Assembly (NCBI RefSeq): GCF_009725165.1 | Contig: NZ_WNZW01000002.1 | Location: forward strand, 1-64,000 | Reading direction: 5' to 3' | Length of the DNA: 64,000 nt | Source: Paenibacillus woosongensis | Lineage (GTDB): Bacteria > Bacillota > Bacilli > Paenibacillales > Paenibacillaceae | Part shown: positions 45,103-54,528 of the stretch, piece by piece | How the letters are laid out: each line of letters opens with the position of its first letter | Position numbering within the stretch: position 1 is the stretch's first letter | Notes under the pieces: model-generated | Seen by the model: only the letters and a program-made list of their open reading frames with translations | Databases searched by the model: none | What the model was told of the DNA's origin: nothing | Program-made: the position numbers and the translations under genes

Positions 45103-45147
45103 ACAAAAGAAGCGATGCGCCGCAAAATAACGGATTCCCGCATCGCT
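45103..45147 (-). terminator. Terminator between TPR gene and dinG
   Basis: AGCGATGCG and CGCATCGCT arms (45139-45147 and 45111-45119) pair perfectly, followed by TCTTTTG on the minus strand. Confidence 0.75.
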
Positions 45148-45163
45148 CCTGCATTCGGCCCGC

Positions 45164-45796
45164 CTACATCAATTTCGTAAGCTGAGTGCCATACTGAAGT
45201 TTTCCTGTGCTATGCAGACAGGCTTCCCAATTGGCTAACGGTTCCGGCAAGCTAGGGTCGCTGTGGTGAGCAAGGGTGAAAAATTCTCTCGCTTTACTGC
45301 GATTTCCCTTTTTCGCCTCAATGCAGCCAAGCGCATTGTAAATAATGGAACGCAGCCGCTTGTTTGGCGCACTCCTAAGGACTGCTTCAAAATGGATTGC
45401 GGCCTCCTCGCTTTCATCCAGATGAAGATGGCACATCGCCAAATAGGTGCGGCCGATCAAGCTGTTAGGATATTCCGTGAGTACGGCCTGAAACTGATCC
45501 AGGGACTGGGGAAACATCAGCAATTTGTAATATCCCTGGCCTTTGACAAAAGCGTCGGCGCTCATTTCCGGATAATCCTGCTCATATCTATCCTCGAGAC
45601 TAATGCCGGATTGGCGCAGCGTTCCCATCTTCTCCTCGAAAATAAGCCACTCTTCAATCATGCTATCGCTCATTTGCCGCAGAAGATGCCACTTTCGGGC
45701 AAGTTCATGCTTATGAGTCCCTTGGGCGATCGGGTATTGCCGGGCAATTTCATCCAACATTTCATTCATTTCCGCAAACACATGTTGAAACATCAT
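45164..45796 (-). CDS. Tetratricopeptide-repeat protein
   Basis: A soluble protein of about 210 residues with two or three TPR-like helices in the C-terminal half (FPQSLDQFQAVLTEYPNSLIGRTYLAMCHLHL; EEAAIHFEAVLRSAP; NALGCIEAKKGNRSKAREFFTLAHHSDPSLP). The N-terminal half is helical. Such repeats mediate protein contacts; no partner can be named. It lies after panD by 115 nt. The start is ATG 45796 or 45793; an in-frame TTG at 45802 is also possible. Confidence 0.8.
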   Translation of the reverse strand: MMFQHVFAEMNEMLDEIARQYPIAQGTHKHELARKWHLLRQMSDSMIEEWLIFEEKMGTLRQSGISLEDRYEQDYPEMSADAFVKGQGYYKLLMFPQSLDQFQAVLTEYPNSLIGRTYLAMCHLHLDESEEAAIHFEAVLRSAPNKRLRSIIYNALGCIEAKKGNRSKAREFFTLAHHSDPSLPEPLANWEACLHSTGKLQYGTQLTKLM

Positions 45797-45911
45797 CCGC
45801 AACCCACCCTTTAACGAAAATGAAATCAGTGCGAGGCCTTATGTTCATTTTTTGTTCCCGGGGGGCTTTTCATTCCCGAAGGCATTAATTGCATAACACG
45901 GGCTGCGAGCA

Positions 45912-46295
45912 TTAACGAATCGTAGCGTGGACTTCCTCTTTGGCAGTCTCTACGGGACGATTGTGCTCATCGACGAACACGACGGTCGGTTTATGGCTTC
46001 TCAGCTCCTCCGCGGACATTTGTGCATAGGAAATGATAATCACATTGTCTCCGGGTTGAACCAGCCGGGCTGCCGCCCCGTTCAGGCAGATCACTCCGCT
46101 CCCGCGCGGCCCTGGAATGACATAGGTTTCAAGACGCGCGCCGTTATTATTGTTCACGATTTGCACCTTCTCATTCTCGAGAAGATCCGCCGTCTCCATC
46201 AGATCCTCATCGATCGTAATGCTTCCAATATAATTCAAATTCGCCTCGGTTACTGTAGCCCGGTGAATTTTCGATTTCATCATCGTTCTATACAT
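45912..46295 (-). CDS. panD: Aspartate 1-decarboxylase
   Basis: Makes beta-alanine for pantothenate. The self-cleavage site Gly-Ser is in YIGSITID (Ser 25 becomes the pyruvoyl group); [14 protein letters not shown] and [12 protein letters not shown] are typical. The 127-residue length is normal. It starts 2 nt after panC and closes the panBCD operon. Confidence 0.96.
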   Translation of the reverse strand: MYRTMMKSKIHRATVTEANLNYIGSITIDEDLMETADLLENEKVQIVNNNNGARLETYVIPGPRGSGVICLNGAAARLVQPGDNVIIISYAQMSAEELRSHKPTVVFVDEHNRPVETAKEEVHATIR

Positions 46296-46297
46296 GG

Positions 46298-47194
46298 CTA
46301 TTTATCTCCCTCCATCGTCAAAATAACGTTGTCGATCAACCGGGTGGCCCCAAATTTGACCGCGGCGGCAATCAGCAGCTTCCCATCTTCATCCTTGACG
46401 CGCATCGAGTTTGGTACGGACTCCAGGGAAGGAAATCGGCGGATGTCCGCATAGTCGATCACAGCGGCCGGCTCTGCTTCGATACTCCGAACCAGCTCTA
46501 AGACAATATCCTCTGCCGTAGCCGATTCCTTCTCTCTGGCCATCTGTTCCGCCAGCCGCAAAGAACGGGAGATGACCAGCGCCGCCTGACGCTGCTCCGG
46601 CGACAAATATACGTTGCGGGAGCTAAGAGCCAGCCCGTCGTCTTCTCGTACGATCGGACAAGGAACGATTTCGACATCCATATTGAGATCCTGAACCATT
46701 TGCGTAATAACCGCAACCTGCTGTGCATCCTTCTGTCCGAAATAAGCCCGGTCAGGAGCAACGATATTCAGCAGCTTGCTGACTACGGTAGTCACCCCGT
46801 CGAAATGGCCAGGACGCGCTGCCCCGCATAGGTGATCCGTCAGCTCAGCCACGTGAACCGTCGTCTTCGTCGGCTGTGGGTACATCTCATCGACGGACGG
46901 CAGGAATACAATATCTACGCCTTCGCGTTTGGCGAGCGCCATATCCTTGTCACGGTCCCGCGGATAACGGTCAAAGTCCTCATTAGGTCCGAACTGGAGC
47001 GGATTTACAAAAATGCTCAATACGACAAGATCATTGTCCATCCGAGCGCTCCGCAGCAGGCTGGCATGTCCTTCGTGCAAATATCCCATCGTTGGAACGA
47101 AGCCGACCTGAAGCTCCCTTCCTTCTTTAGCGGCGGCAAAGCGCTCAGCCCGCAAATGCTCCCTGACATCTCTGATCTCCGTTAACACAATCAT
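46298..47194 (-). CDS. panC: Pantothenate synthetase
   Basis: Joins pantoate and beta-alanine with ATP. The nucleotidyl-transferase motifs are [15 protein letters not shown] (HxGH) and [13 protein letters not shown] (KMSKS-like), with [13 protein letters not shown] between. The 298-residue length is slightly above average. The start lies 2 nt after panB. Confidence 0.96.
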   Translation of the reverse strand: MIVLTEIRDVREHLRAERFAAAKEGRELQVGFVPTMGYLHEGHASLLRSARMDNDLVVLSIFVNPLQFGPNEDFDRYPRDRDKDMALAKREGVDIVFLPSVDEMYPQPTKTTVHVAELTDHLCGAARPGHFDGVTTVVSKLLNIVAPDRAYFGQKDAQQVAVITQMVQDLNMDVEIVPCPIVREDDGLALSSRNVYLSPEQRQAALVISRSLRLAEQMAREKESATAEDIVLELVRSIEAEPAAVIDYADIRRFPSLESVPNSMRVKDEDGKLLIAAAVKFGATRLIDNVILTMEGDK

Positions 47195-47196
47195 GA

Positions 47197-48060
47197 CTAA
47201 CCTTCCACCTTCCCTTTTCCATACAAACCATCGACTACTTTCTCGTCGGCGGCAAAAACATGCTGCTCTCCAGGGAAAGCGCGCGTCTTCACATCGTTCA
47301 CATATTCTGAGATGCCTTGTCGGATCTGCTCACCGATATCGGCATAGGTTTTCACAAACTTCTTCTCCCGGTAATCCGGGGCATATTTCAACACATCATG
47401 GAAAACGAGCACCTGCCCATCGCATCCTCGCCCCGCTCCGATGCCGATCGTTGGAATTGCAAGCTCCTTGGAAATCGCTTCAGCAACCTGCTCGGTTACC
47501 AGCTCCAGAACAATGGCAAACGCTCCAGCCTGCTCCAGTGCCTTGGCGTCAGCCATGAGGCGCTCGGCATCCGCTTGGTCTTTCCCTTGAATGCGATATC
47601 CTCCGATCTGATTGACGGATTGCGGAGTCAAACCGATATGGCCCAACACGGGCACGCCAGCCTGTACGACCGCTTGAACCGTATGAGCGATTTCTGCGCC
47701 CCCCTCCAGCTTCACAGCATGTGCATGGCCCTCCTGCATGATCCTTCTGACCTGGCGCATAGTCTCATCGATGCTGCCATGATAGGTCATGAATGGCAAG
47801 TCTGTTACGATAAAGGTGCGCTGGGCACCCCGGGCTACGGCACGGCTGTGGTAGACCATATCCTCGATCGTTACCGGTATCGTCGTGTCGTAGCCAAGCA
47901 CGACATTGCCGAGCGAATCTCCGACCAGAATGAGGTCTACGCCCGCTTCCTCCGCCAGCCTGGCAGAAGGATAATCGTATGCGGTAATCATGGTGAGCGG
48001 GGTTTGCTCCTGCTTCATTTTTTTCATTTTCACGATGTTTAAGGCATGTTTGACTGTCAT
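47197..48060 (-). CDS. panB: Ketopantoate hydroxymethyltransferase
   Basis: Makes ketopantoate from 2-oxoisovalerate and methylene-tetrahydrofolate, the first committed step to pantothenate. Motifs are TAYDYPSARLAEEAG, VGDSLGNVVLGYDTTIPVT, VKLEGG, GHIGLTPQS and IGIGAGRGCDGQVLV. The ATG at 48069 touches the Shine-Dalgarno sequence AAAGGAG, so the next ATG at 48060 (MTVKHALNIVKM, 287 residues) is used. A candidate hairpin leader lies 100 nt upstream. Confidence 0.95.
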   Translation of the reverse strand: MTVKHALNIVKMKKMKQEQTPLTMITAYDYPSARLAEEAGVDLILVGDSLGNVVLGYDTTIPVTIEDMVYHSRAVARGAQRTFIVTDLPFMTYHGSIDETMRQVRRIMQEGHAHAVKLEGGAEIAHTVQAVVQAGVPVLGHIGLTPQSVNQIGGYRIQGKDQADAERLMADAKALEQAGAFAIVLELVTEQVAEAISKELAIPTIGIGAGRGCDGQVLVFHDVLKYAPDYREKKFVKTYADIGEQIRQGISEYVNDVKTRAFPGEQHVFAADEKVVDGLYGKGKVEG

Positions 48061-48161
48061 TTCCTTCATCTCCTTTGGTTTTCAAGCCTCGCGGATGGTT
48101 CATCATCCTTCAGTCCGGCGCCAACGACAAATAAACCTTCTATCGCCATCGTCGCAGCGCT

Positions 48162-48222
48162 AAAAAGGTCCGAATCCAAAGAAGAGTCACTCTCTCATTC
48201 GTCCCTTCTGTCTCGGTCCTTT
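48162..48222 (-). promoter_or_regulatory. Candidate attenuator hairpin upstream of panB
   Basis: On the minus strand AAAGGACCGA pairs with TCGGACCTTT (one mismatch), with an inner AGAAG/CTTCT and AGAG/CTCT, and is followed by TTTTTAGC. It sits between the birA terminator and panB, so it could attenuate panBCD. The regulator, if any, is unknown. Confidence 0.4.
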
Positions 48223-48301
48223 CCGGCTCAGAGCAGAATCCGACGCAACCGAACAAAACCACGGTCATGACGGTTTTTCACTTCCTTCAAATAACAACAA
48301 T

Positions 48302-48347
48302 GTCCACAAGAGTGCAGCTCGAATCATCGATACCGCCTCATGTGGAC
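48302..48347 (-). terminator. Terminator after birA
   Basis: GTCCACA-t-GAG pairs with CTC-t-TGTGGAC around a large loop, then ATTGTTGTTATTT on the minus strand. Moderate strength. Confidence 0.6.
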
Positions 48348-48363
48348 AGTATAACAAAGTTTC

Positions 48364-49347
48364 TTAAGGATTACACCCGTCAAAATGCACTTCCCCGGAG
48401 AAAATTGTGGTGAGGCTGTTATCCTCTTGCATAATGAGGAGTCCTCCCCTCTCATCCAAGCCGATCGCTCTTCCGCTTACTTCTCCCTGTGCAGTTTTGA
48501 CAGTAATTTGCTGACCGGTCGTCACGGATAAAGCCTCCCATAAGTGACCGATCGGGGCGAACCCCTCTTCCATGTATAGCCCATAGAGCTTTTCCATTTC
48601 TGTCATCACTGCGCCGATCAATACAGCCCGGTCCACCTTCCGGCCGCTTTCGATTTGCAGAGAGGTCGCAATGGATGCCAGCTCCGGCGGCAGGTCATCG
48701 GGTTCTAGATTGGCATCGATGCCGATTCCCGCAATGCAATAGCGAATCATTTCATCCTCACCTACGGACTCCAACAAAATTCCGCAAATTTTGCGTCCGC
48801 GGACCAGCAAATCGTTCGGCCATTTAATGCCGACGCCGATTCCCGTTACTGCCCGAATGGCGCGGCATACTGCCACCGCAGTGAGCAATGTAAGCTGGGG
48901 TGCAGCGGATAAGGGTAGCTGCGGACGAAGCAGCAGGCTCATCCAAATTCCCTTGCCAGCAGGAGAATGCCACTTGCGGCCCTGACGTCCTCTGCCGATC
49001 GTCTGCTCCTCGGCAATGACAAGCGTACCTTCACTCGCTCCGTGTTCTGCCAGCAGGCGAACCTCTTCCTGCGTAGATGTGGTTACGTCCATTAGCTTTA
49101 AGGTCTGGCCGAAAGAGACCGTGCTCAATGCCTGGAGCAAGGTACTGTATTCGAGTTTCTCCGGTTTGCTTACCAAACGGTATCCTTTACGGGAGACAGC
49201 CTCAAATTCATAGCCTTCCTCACGAAGCTTGTTGATTTGTTTCCATACCGCCGTCCGGCTTATCGACAATTTCCGGCTGATTTCTTCACCGGATATATAC
49301 TCGCCTGGCCTGGACTGCAGCATATCAAGCAAGCGGCTATCACTCAT
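48364..49347 (-). CDS. birA: Bifunctional biotin-protein ligase and biotin repressor
   Basis: Attaches biotin to carboxylases and represses biotin genes when charged. The N-terminal winged helix (about 1-60: ISGEEISRKLSISRTAVWKQINKL) is followed by the ligase core with GRGRQGRKWHSP, IKWPNDLLV and GIGIDANL, and a C-terminal SH3-like domain (SGRAIGLDERGGLLI). The length of 327 is normal. It overlaps the end of cca by 8 nt. Confidence 0.96.
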   Translation of the reverse strand: MSDSRLLDMLQSRPGEYISGEEISRKLSISRTAVWKQINKLREEGYEFEAVSRKGYRLVSKPEKLEYSTLLQALSTVSFGQTLKLMDVTTSTQEEVRLLAEHGASEGTLVIAEEQTIGRGRQGRKWHSPAGKGIWMSLLLRPQLPLSAAPQLTLLTAVAVCRAIRAVTGIGVGIKWPNDLLVRGRKICGILLESVGEDEMIRYCIAGIGIDANLEPDDLPPELASIATSLQIESGRKVDRAVLIGAVMTEMEKLYGLYMEEGFAPIGHLWEALSVTTGQQITVKTAQGEVSGRAIGLDERGGLLIMQEDNSLTTIFSGEVHFDGCNP

Positions 49348-50644
49348 TTTGTTTCACCACAGCTTTCACATAATCGAGCAAGAGCTCCTTCTCGTTTGGC
49401 ACATCGCCGACGGCTACGAGCTGCAGCAGCCGCTTCATTAGATCCCCCAGCCATGGGCCGCCTCTCTGGCCTAAAGCCGCAAGTACGTCCCCGCCGCGAA
49501 TCGCCAGCTCCTTTAGCTCGTGAACAGGCACGCCGCGGTGCCAGCGCAATTCCTCCTCATTCAGACGAAGCAGCGCCTCTTTCCCCGCGCTTCCCTGGCA
49601 AGACAACCATTGACGCTCACGCTCCAGCCACAGTAGGCTGATCATGTGTCCGTAGTGCAGCTGAAGCTCGACCCAGCCCCGGCGAAGCCGGTCCGACCCG
49701 GCCGCACCGTGTCTCGCTTTTATTTCACCCCATGCCTCGTCAAATCTTATGATGTCTGACGTAGTCTCAGCGACCTGGTTCGAGAATGTCCATGCTTTCA
49801 TCTTGGCCTTCGCCTCATACCTGGATATTCCTAATCCTTGAAGGAGCATAGACCATCTTAGCTCCTGGGGATCGGCCGGCATATGGCTCAGCGCCTGAAG
49901 CTGCCCCTCCTGCCGGGGGCTTCGCCCGTCACCTTCTTTAAATGGCAGCTTGGCATAATGCAGCAGCCGGCTGCGGCGAAGCAGCTCCAGTCCCCGGAGA
50001 GGATCCGGTCCCAGCATCAGACGCTCCAGTTCGGCCCGTACGCGCTCCATCGCCACGTAGGTTAGTTTATCCCTGCCTTGAATAAGCGCCCGCCAGAGGC
50101 TCTTTACGGGGCGGAAACCGAACACCGACGCAAAGCGAACAGCTCGCATCATACGGAGCGCATCCTCGTCAAACCGCTCCGCAGCCTGTCCAACGCAGCG
50201 GATGACTCCTTCCCGAATATCCGACCAACCCTGAAAAGGATCCGTCAGTTCGCCATCCAAACTGCGAGCAATCGCATTCATCGTAAAGTCGCGGCGCTGT
50301 AAATCCTGGGTAATCTCGTCCACAAATTCGACGGCTGCAGGGTGGCGATGATCTTCATAATGGGATTCTGTGCGAAACGTCGTGACCTCAAACGGATAGT
50401 CTCCCATCAGCACTGTAACAGTGCCATGCTGCAAACCGGTCGGAATTGTACGTTCGAATAATTCCATAACGAGCTCAGGCTTCGCTGAAGTCGCGATATC
50501 CATATCATGCACCGGGCGGCCCATCAATTCATCCCGAACGCAGCCTCCGACGAAGTAGGCGCTGTAGCCGGATTCGATCAATGTTCTAAGCACCCGTTCC
50601 CCCTGATGCAGCATCAGGGGGTCTACCTGCTTCCATACTTGCAT
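49340..50644 (-). CDS. cca: CCA-adding tRNA nucleotidyltransferase
   Basis: Adds or repairs the 3' CCA of tRNA. Class II motifs are FVGGCVRDELMG with catalytic DMDIATSA, RRDFTMNAIA, and DPFQGWSDIREGVIRCVG followed by RFDEDALRMMRAVRFAS. The C-terminal 200 residues are helical and bind the tRNA. The 434-residue length matches. It lies in the dapB-mgsA-bshB1-bshA-cca-birA-panBCD order of B. subtilis. Confidence 0.96.
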   Translation of the reverse strand: MQVWKQVDPLMLHQGERVLRTLIESGYSAYFVGGCVRDELMGRPVHDMDIATSAKPELVMELFERTIPTGLQHGTVTVLMGDYPFEVTTFRTESHYEDHRHPAAVEFVDEITQDLQRRDFTMNAIARSLDGELTDPFQGWSDIREGVIRCVGQAAERFDEDALRMMRAVRFASVFGFRPVKSLWRALIQGRDKLTYVAMERVRAELERLMLGPDPLRGLELLRRSRLLHYAKLPFKEGDGRSPRQEGQLQALSHMPADPQELRWSMLLQGLGISRYEAKAKMKAWTFSNQVAETTSDIIRFDEAWGEIKARHGAAGSDRLRRGWVELQLHYGHMISLLWLERERQWLSCQGSAGKEALLRLNEEELRWHRGVPVHELKELAIRGGDVLAALGQRGGPWLGDLMKRLLQLVAVGDVPNEKELLLDYVKAVVKQNE

Positions 50645-50732
50645 AACTATAACCTCCAGAGGCCAACCCTCTTTACATTCAAACAGTCAGGCAGCGCATC
50701 GTGGCATTCCATGCCTGCCCAAATGAATTATT

Positions 50733-51893
50733 TCACCCGCAAAGCGGCTTCGGTACAGGCATTTTACGTCCCAGCACTTTATAATAAATGCTCTCATACT
50801 GCGCTGTAATGAGATCGCTGCTGAATTCGTTTTTTGCACGCGCCAAACATGCCTCACGGAATTTATGCGCAAGCTGCTCGTCTTTAAGCAGCGAGAGCGT
50901 GTCGTCCGCCATCTGGCGCGTATCGCCGATGGGGGACAGGAAGCCCGTCTCTCTGTGAGCGACCAGTTCGGGAATCCCCCCCGCCATCGAACCAACGGTT
51001 GGAATGCCGCAGGCCATCGCTTCCAGGGCAACAAGACCGAAGCTTTCCTTTTCGGACGGCAGAAGCAGTACATCCGCCATTGAGATAACGTGAGCGATAT
51101 CATCCTGCTTACCGAGGAAATGAACGCGATCCGCCAATCCCAGTTCTTTTACTTTCCATTGGATTTTGGGAAGATCCGGACCTTCGCCGACGAACAGCAG
51201 CTTGGAAGGAACCTCTGCATTGACCATATTGAATACATCCACAACATCGCTTACCCGCTTGACAGGGCGAAAGTTGGAAATATGCATGAGCACCTTCTCG
51301 CCGGGACCGGCGAATTCACTGCGGCAGGATTTCGCGTCACGCGGGTAATACACCCGCTCATCCACGAAATTATACGTGAGCTCAATATCTCTCGAAATGT
51401 CAAGAACCTCACGCGTCTCTCTCATAAGATCGCGGGACACCGATGTAACTGCGTCGCTCTCATTGATCGCCAGCCGGATCAAGTCCTTCAGCGATTCATC
51501 CTGCGCAAGTACTGTAATGTCCGTTCCGTGCAGCGTGGTGACGATTTTCAGTTTATCGCCAACCATTTGTTTGGCCAAGAAAGCGCAGACCGCATGCGGA
51601 ACCGCATAATGCACGTGTAAAATATCCAACTCCTGCTGCTTGGCTACCTGCGCCATCTTCGTGGCCAGCGATAAATCGTAAGGCGGATATCGGAAAACAT
51701 AATAATCGCTGACCTCTACTTCATGATAAAAAATATTCTTGTGGTAGCTGCCCAAGCGAAAAGGAACGCTATGCGATATGAAATGAACCTCATGTCCTTT
51801 CTCTGCCAGCAGCTTGCCTAACTCAGTGGCAACAACCCCGGAACCGCCAAGCGTCGGATAACAGGTTATGCCGATTTTTAGAAATGGGTCCAT
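50733..51893 (-). CDS. bshA: N-acetyl-alpha-D-glucosaminyl L-malate synthase
   Basis: A GT4-family glycosyltransferase (386 residues) that makes GlcNAc-malate in bacillithiol synthesis. GITCYPTLGGSGVVATELG is the typical BshA opening; HGTDITVL and the donor-binding SEKESFGLVALEAMACG near residue 280 are visible. AGGAGG precedes the ATG. It lies 43 nt after bshB1. Bacillithiol is the main small thiol of many Firmicutes. Confidence 0.95.
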   Translation of the reverse strand: MDPFLKIGITCYPTLGGSGVVATELGKLLAEKGHEVHFISHSVPFRLGSYHKNIFYHEVEVSDYYVFRYPPYDLSLATKMAQVAKQQELDILHVHYAVPHAVCAFLAKQMVGDKLKIVTTLHGTDITVLAQDESLKDLIRLAINESDAVTSVSRDLMRETREVLDISRDIELTYNFVDERVYYPRDAKSCRSEFAGPGEKVLMHISNFRPVKRVSDVVDVFNMVNAEVPSKLLFVGEGPDLPKIQWKVKELGLADRVHFLGKQDDIAHVISMADVLLLPSEKESFGLVALEAMACGIPTVGSMAGGIPELVAHRETGFLSPIGDTRQMADDTLSLLKDEQLAHKFREACLARAKNEFSSDLITAQYESIYYKVLGRKMPVPKPLCG

Positions 51894-51936
51894 AAAGTGA
51901 GGGACCTCCTTCGTAGTCTTGTGCCTTACTTTGAAT

Positions 51937-52650
51937 TTATATGCTGCTGGATCCGAATCGTTCTATCAAAAAGGGCGACTTGACCGCAAATCCTTCCGCA
52001 TAAGGAATAAGCTTGCGCTGGCCAAGCAAAGCATCCCTTGCTTTCACCCGATCCACATACCCCTGATTCAGAGGCGTCGGAGCGATATCCTCTCCGGGAG
52101 CGGCCTGTCCAAATTGAGAACGATAGCATTCCAGCGCTTGCTCCTTGACTGGGTAATACTCGGTAATATCTACGAGCAAGTCCGGCGTTCTCCAATCATT
52201 AATGAAGTAAAAATATAAATCAGGAAGCGGGATCGCAGGAATTTCCGGCATATAGCGCCGCAGCTTGGCGTTGAAGACGGCTTCCTCCACAAGCTTGCTC
52301 GCTGCCACATGATCAGGATGGCGATCATCCCAGTACGGAGCGAAGACGATATCCGGCGCATGCGACCTGATCACCGCAGCAACAGCGGCTATATTGTCAG
52401 ACGTGGGATCCAGTCCCCGATCTGGCAATCCCAAATTTCCCCGATGTGCCAGGCCGAGTACCCGGGAAGCTGCGGCCGCTTCCTCTTTGCGTAATTGAAC
52501 ACTGCCATTTGAGGACAACTCGGCTTCCGTCAAATCGATGATGCCCACTTTAAATCCGGCAGCAACCTGTTTCGCGATCGTGCCGGACATGCCGATCTCC
52601 GCATCGTCAGCATGAGCGCCAATGACGAGAATATCCAGCTTTATGCTCAT
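51937..52650 (-). CDS. bshB1: Bacillithiol biosynthesis deacetylase BshB1
   Basis: A zinc-dependent LmbE/PIG-L-type deacetylase (237 residues) that removes acetate from GlcNAc-malate. The metal motif GAHADDAEIGMSG near the N-terminus (AHADD, as in other BshB1 proteins, rather than the AHPDD of many relatives) and the later His in YWDDRHPDHVAAS are visible. It starts at the stop codon of mgsA and precedes bshA. Confidence 0.94.
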   Translation of the reverse strand: MSIKLDILVIGAHADDAEIGMSGTIAKQVAAGFKVGIIDLTEAELSSNGSVQLRKEEAAAASRVLGLAHRGNLGLPDRGLDPTSDNIAAVAAVIRSHAPDIVFAPYWDDRHPDHVAASKLVEEAVFNAKLRRYMPEIPAIPLPDLYFYFINDWRTPDLLVDITEYYPVKEQALECYRSQFGQAAPGEDIAPTPLNQGYVDRVKARDALLGQRKLIPYAEGFAVKSPFLIERFGSSSI

Positions 52651-53069
52651 TACGCTAACCCCGGCTTGTTCTGCTCTACCAGCTCACGCCAGGCGAAATC
52701 TCCCCGGTCGAGAGCCCGGATCAGGATTTCCGCAGTTGCCATATTCGTTGCCACGGGGATGCCGTGCACATCGCAAAGGCGAAGCAATGCTGTGATGTCC
52801 GGCTCATGCGGCTGAGCCATCAGCGGATCACGCAGAAAAATGACGAGATCCATTTCATTTTGTGCGATCAGCGCGCCGATTTGCTGATCGCCGCCGAGCG
52901 GCCCAGACAGGAAACGGTGTATGTTCAGGTTTGTGCTCTCCATGATCCGCGCCCCTGTCGTTCCCGTCGAATATAATTTCTTATCCATGAACACATGTTC
53001 ATAGGCTATGGCGAGGTTAACGATATCTTCTTTCTTTCGATCGTGAGCAATAAATGCGATGTTCATCAT
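52650..53069 (-). CDS. mgsA: Methylglyoxal synthase
   Basis: Converts dihydroxyacetone phosphate to methylglyoxal, a phosphate-releasing bypass of glycolysis. The family pattern is clear: [51 protein letters not shown] and [15 protein letters not shown] at 53069 follows AAGGAG by 9 nt; the neighbouring ATG at 53066 is also possible. Length 139. The next gene makes bacillithiol, which helps detoxify methylglyoxal. Confidence 0.96.
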   Translation of the reverse strand: MMNIAFIAHDRKKEDIVNLAIAYEHVFMDKKLYSTGTTGARIMESTNLNIHRFLSGPLGGDQQIGALIAQNEMDLVIFLRDPLMAQPHEPDITALLRLCDVHGIPVATNMATAEILIRALDRGDFAWRELVEQNKPGLA

Positions 53070-53116
53070 ATGCGTTTTCTCCTTTTTGAGCAGCATCTCT
53101 AAATATCAGTCCACTA

Positions 53117-53920
53117 TCAGTCTACAAAATGCTCAAAGCCGTAAATCAAGCCTTCATATTCGAGCACTTTGCTGATCGCAAGGTTGACCCCCGGCATATA
53201 TCCGGCGCGCTCGTAGGAATCGTGGCGAATCTTCAATGTCTGGCCAAATCCGCCGAAAATAACTTCCTGCTGGGCGAAAACCCCAGGCAGACGGACGCTA
53301 TGGATACGGAAGCCATTATAGTAGCCTCCTCTTGATCCTTCGATCGTCTCTTCCTCATTCGGATTGCCTTGGCGCAGCTCCTCACGGTTCATGGCGATTA
53401 ATTCCGCGGTTTTCACTGCAGTTCCAGAGGGAGCGTCTAATTTCTGATCCCCATGATATTCGATAATTTCAAGATGAGGGAAATATTTAGCCGCCTGGGC
53501 CGCAAATTTCATCATCAGGATAGCTCCGATGGAGAAGTTGGGAGCAATCAGCCCGCCGATTCCCCGCTCCTGACACTGCTTGTCCAAATCCTCGATTTGC
53601 TCCGGTGTGAAGCCCGTTGTTCCGATTACCGGACGAACTCCATGCTTAATCGCCGTCACCGTGTTGGAATACGCCGACTGCGGCGTAGTGAAATCGACCA
53701 GCACCTGAGGTTTGCCTTCCACCAGCGCCAGCTCCAAATCCTTGCTGAGCGTTACGCCGCAAGCGGGAAGACCGACTAACGTACCTGCGTCCAGGCCTTC
53801 ATCCGATAAATTCACCGCTGCCACCAGGCGCAAGTTCGGATCCTCAAGAACCATCTTTACTACTTCTTTACCCATTCTGCCACCAGCTCCGGCAACAGCT
53901 ACTCTAATTTGTTCAGTCAT
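53117..53920 (-). CDS. dapB: 4-hydroxy-tetrahydrodipicolinate reductase
   Basis: A step in lysine and meso-diaminopimelate synthesis. The N-terminal NAD(P) motif is VAVAGAGGRMGKEVV; the catalytic core has EIIEYHGDQKLDAPSGTAVKTAE, with the HxDxxxxxPSGTA-like pattern. The length of 267 is typical. It heads the dapB-mgsA-bshB1 run. In spore formers the pathway also supplies dipicolinate. Confidence 0.96.
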   Translation of the reverse strand: MTEQIRVAVAGAGGRMGKEVVKMVLEDPNLRLVAAVNLSDEGLDAGTLVGLPACGVTLSKDLELALVEGKPQVLVDFTTPQSAYSNTVTAIKHGVRPVIGTTGFTPEQIEDLDKQCQERGIGGLIAPNFSIGAILMMKFAAQAAKYFPHLEIIEYHGDQKLDAPSGTAVKTAELIAMNREELRQGNPNEEETIEGSRGGYYNGFRIHSVRLPGVFAQQEVIFGGFGQTLKIRHDSYERAGYMPGVNLAISKVLEYEGLIYGFEHFVD

Positions 53921-53940
53921 TCGAAATTACCTCACATTTC

Positions 53941-54474
53941 CTAGGATGATGATTGATTAATCTTGGATGCGAACCGTTGTTCCAATTGTTGAAGCTGCTT
54001 TGTGATAGCCTCGTCCTGCGGAAGCTGCAGCGCCTCCCGGACGGCTCGTAAAGCAAGCGTGTACTGCTGCAATTCACCATAGGCTATCGACAGCCATAGC
54101 TGAGCGATGACCGATAACGGGTCCAATTGGACCGCCCGTTCCAGCAGGGCAACCGCGGATTTCGCCAACCCGCGAACAGGATCCTGGGACTTCTCCACCA
54201 GTTTCTTCGCCATGAGCGTCAATTCCTTGGATTGCAGCCGGTCATAATGCGATTTATATTCCTTATGGGCAGGTTCTAGCGTGGCAGCTAAACGGGCATG
54301 ATGAATCGCCTTCTCCAGTTGACCGCTGCGCGCGCAAGTAATTGACAAGCGATAATGAATGTCTGCATTGTCCTGTCCCTCAGCCAGCGCCTGCTCGAAC
54401 CAGTGAATCGCTCCCTCAAAATCATTATCAAAGATGCTGCGATAAGCCTTCTGCAAATTTTGTTCAACCTGCAT
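53941..54474 (-). CDS. Tetratricopeptide-repeat protein
   Basis: A 177-residue soluble protein with TPR units at about 2-35 (QKAYRSIFDNDFEGAIHWFEQALAEG), 36-70 (NADIHYRLSITCARSGQLEKAIHHARLAATLEP) and 108-145 (LLERAVQLDPLSVIAQLWLSIAYGEL). The ATG at 54474 follows GGGGGGACAGCAT. It lies between the MazG-like gene and dapB, 20 nt before the latter. No function is assigned. Confidence 0.82.
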   Translation of the reverse strand: MQVEQNLQKAYRSIFDNDFEGAIHWFEQALAEGQDNADIHYRLSITCARSGQLEKAIHHARLAATLEPAHKEYKSHYDRLQSKELTLMAKKLVEKSQDPVRGLAKSAVALLERAVQLDPLSVIAQLWLSIAYGELQQYTLALRAVREALQLPQDEAITKQLQQLEQRFASKINQSSS

Positions 54475-54528
54475 ATGCTGTCCCCCCACAGTATGGGCTG
54501 AAATTACTACAGCATATGATGTAATGAA

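Larger units (their letters stand above)
48061..48363. other. panBCD leader and birA terminator region
   Basis: About 300 bases without a firm gene. It holds the birA terminator at its right end and, on the minus strand, a leader for panB with a terminator-like hairpin. A 43-codon frame starting MTVVLFGCVGFC (48269 to about 48138, minus) lies across the hairpin but has only a weak ribosome site. Confidence 0.5.

Noticed and set aside
49237..49641. A 134-codon plus-strand frame opposite cca and birA
   Set aside because: It is antisense to two clear genes and rich in Arg/Pro/Ala from complementary codons.
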